A DNA stretch of 64,000 nt from Mesodorylaimus sp. YZB2_4 (Eukaryota > Nematoda > Enoplea > Dorylaimida > Dorylaimidae): NCBI GenBank assembly GCA_030248295.1, contig JASANH010001374.1, forward strand, positions 124,001 to 188,000, read 5' to 3'. The notes beneath the pieces are model-generated. The model was not told the origin of the DNA. It ran no database searches and saw nothing but the letters and a program-made list of their open reading frames with translations. Shown here piece by piece: positions 61,862-64,000 of this stretch (position 1 is the stretch's first letter; the number at the start of each line of letters is the position of its first letter). Made by a program: the position numbers and the translations under genes.

Positions 61862-64000
61862 ATGGATGACGAGACTTCCGTTCGCGTAGCTCTTCGGTAA
61901 GTACAGTACGATTTTTGTGCCGAGTTGGCGTGGGTTTGTTTCTTGGGAAAACGTTTAAAAATGCAGACAAATTCGAACGTGGGCGGGCGCAAGAGCGCGG
62001 AATCGAGCGTGTCGCAGTTCTGCTTGGTTTATCTTTACCTTTTTGGTTAAATCTTTGTATGCAGAGCTGTACTCGGCCTAAGATAAGCCCATCAGCTGTC
62101 ATGACGCATCAGGTTAGGTTGAATGAGGCAGGCGTAGGGTGACAATTCTTGTGTTAACAACATCGGTTTAGCGTGCTAGAGAGAAAAACCAGGGTCGTTT
62201 GAATGGCTGCATTTCTTTATCTATTATGATGGTTCGAGTTGGCTTTACTCGCTGTGTCTTGGTAGTTGGTCGCGCCATCTCTCCTAGGCGGACGTCGAGT
62301 GAGCATGGAAAAGAATTGTGTGCACGGGTGGCGGAGATTCGACTTGTTTCGACAGTATGTGTGGAAATGTGTGCGAGTGCATAGTAACTCGGGGCCAGTA
62401 CCTGTCGCACGCATATGCTCATACAGGTGTGTTTGCCGAGTGCACTTACTCGTTGGCCCTTCATTTACGCGTCATCGACAAGCGAAAGAGACCCTACGTC
62501 GTTCGTCACTCGAGACAGCCGAGCGCCCGACTGTTCAATCTGTTCAACGAGCATTAAAATCGTTCCAAAATAGTTTTTACCAGTTTATAAGGCAATAACG
62601 TAATTTTTATTCGAAGGATAGGAAAAGTTCCCAATCTTCAACTATTTTACGCTGACTCGACTAGGAGGAATTTGTTGTTTGAATAAGAGCTTTTGAATTA
62701 GGAATAATCGGTTGGTTAGTTTGTACAGGAGACGTAGGCGTATTTTACGATTTGCCAGTTTCTCTCGCCTAAGGTGTACCCGTGTCAAGGTCGGGACGGC
62801 GGTGTAAACAGATTGGCATTGGTCGGACGGAAGTGGTGCAGTGACAAATGACCGCTCGATTAGCAGGCCAAAACAAATTGCTTCAATAGATCATTTTTGT
62901 TTGTGTCTTGCCCTCTCGATGCATGGCGTAAACAGTGACAAAGACATTAGGAATCAGCGCTCGAGATGCGCCCCCCTCGTTCACCGTCCTTGTTTACACG
63001 CAATTCGGACAGCGAGAAATCGAGGGGAGATCAGAAAATTATGCAGCGATTAAAAGGATGATTCGATGGGGGCTTTTGCTTAGGTTTAATTTCCTTCCTG
63101 TGCTGTTCGTATGTTGACGTTCAATATTTTAGAAACGCTTGTGTGGCTCGATTTCGAGGCCGGAAGTTAGTGGTGCGTGATAAAAATGTTTTCATTCGAT
63201 TCGATTTTCAGTCAGCTTTCGGACATTGGAAGGTGGCACGGGGCTCGCATGTCTATCTTGTCTATAAATAATGTAGTGTGAGTGAGTAATGGAATGATTT
63301 AGTGCACTCGTGCTCCAAGTGTCTCGAGAACAGCTTACACATTCGACGACCATCCTCATCCGTCTCACTGTCGCCAGGAGAAAGAGCAAGACCCAATTTT
63401 ACGCACAGCGGCTGTTTGCATAAAAATCTGTATTCTATACGAAGGGGGTCCGAATAGAATGTGGATTGGGTGTGGAGCAGACGAATTCGTTGTGTTTTGT
63501 GTGCTGGCGAGCGGAGTTTGTGAGGAGCGGCTTGTTTGATGATGGACAGATGAGAATCTTGAATCAGTGTCGAAAATATTCTTCGACCATCTTATGTCAC
63601 GAAAGCGAAACGTAAAGGCTAAAAATAAAGCACTCGAAACGTGGTCAGTGGACTCGCAATTAAATTGTTTGATGGGTCGAAATTGAATAGCGTTTAGGGA
63701 TTTGATATTGGGTGAGAAAATGAGGTGTGTCCGCTGCATACAATTCGTGATTCGATTCTGAAAAGCATTGATGGCCAGACGTGCAACGGGCATTGTTTTT
63801 GAGAGAAAGACCATTTAGGGCATCTAAGCTGTGAAGAGCAATGAAGACAAGAGCTAAGGTCCATAGTTCGATTCCTTCTCAGGGTTCAAGCTTTTGATTG
63901 CGAAGAAAACATGAAAAATGCAGTTAATAAACGCAAGTTTTGTGTCCATTAATTTGTTTAGAATTCGTCCACAAATCGCCCGAGAAAAGATCGAAATGTG
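61862..64000 (+). CDS. KIF21-type kinesin motor, N terminus only
   Basis: First coding exon 61862-61896 reads MDDETSVRVALR and stops two bases into a codon at a good donor (GTAAGT). After a 2065-base intron an acceptor TTGTTTAG at 63961 opens an exon that restores phase and reads IRPQIAREKIEMC to the window edge. VRVALRIRPQ followed by AREKIE-C is the start of the kinesin motor domain as found in KIF21 (VRVAVRIRPQ with a KEKIEGC stretch). Plus-end-directed kinesins of this group regulate microtubule dynamics. Only about 25 residues are inside, so the subfamily is probable, not sure. The intron contains no recognisable exon. Confidence 0.78.

Overview
The window is nuclear DNA of a multicellular animal. 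Almost every gene is split by short GT-AG introns (mostly about 40-100 bases, some of 1-3 kb). The products are animal families: an ATP8B-type flippase, a ZP-domain (cuticlin-like) protein, a cadherin, CRELD, a Ly6 protein, an ASB-type SOCS-box protein, a TIF1/TRIM regulator and a KIF21-type kinesin. The ZP/cuticlin-like gene and the compact introns would suit an ecdysozoan such as a nematode relative or tardigrade. That placement is inference and I cannot name a species.

Layout: 1-2.8 kb, P4-ATPase (minus, its 3' part lies outside the window). 2.8-6.5 kb, no gene seen. 6.7-10.8 kb, a spliced P-element/THAP9-like transposase homologue (plus). 11.1-12.9 kb, an unknown cysteine-rich type II membrane protein (minus). 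13.4-14.7 kb, dispersed repeats. 15.2 kb, Ly6 protein; 16.4-19.0 kb, CRELD; 19.7-22.0 kb, BTB-BACK protein (all plus). 22.3-24.6 kb, ZP protein; 26.3-38.1 kb, large cadherin; 38.3 kb, a weak unknown ORF; 39.3-41.7 kb, NADP isocitrate dehydrogenase (all minus). 42.9-45.0 kb, ankyrin/SOCS-box protein; 45.3-52.2 kb, WDR36/UTP21; 53.8-61.1 kb, TIF1 protein; 61.9 kb to the end, KIF21-type kinesin (all plus).

The genes look like independent units, not an operon. Their jobs are varied: membrane lipid asymmetry, cuticle or matrix and cell adhesion, ER maturation of secreted proteins, NADPH supply, ubiquitin adaptors (BTB-BACK, ASB, TIF1), ribosome biogenesis, chromatin reading and microtubule motility.

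Introns and spacers are rich in mobile DNA. I find a decayed PIF/Harbinger element with inverted termini and a 3-base target duplication, sitting inside a copy of an older dispersed repeat. There is also a TA-flanked MITE, two copies of a roughly 0.9-kb repeat 44 kb apart, several tRNA-like SINE fragments, and many long poly(C)/poly(G) runs. Exon joins were deduced by hand from reading phase, splice sites and family resemblance. Unresolved joins are named in the entries.
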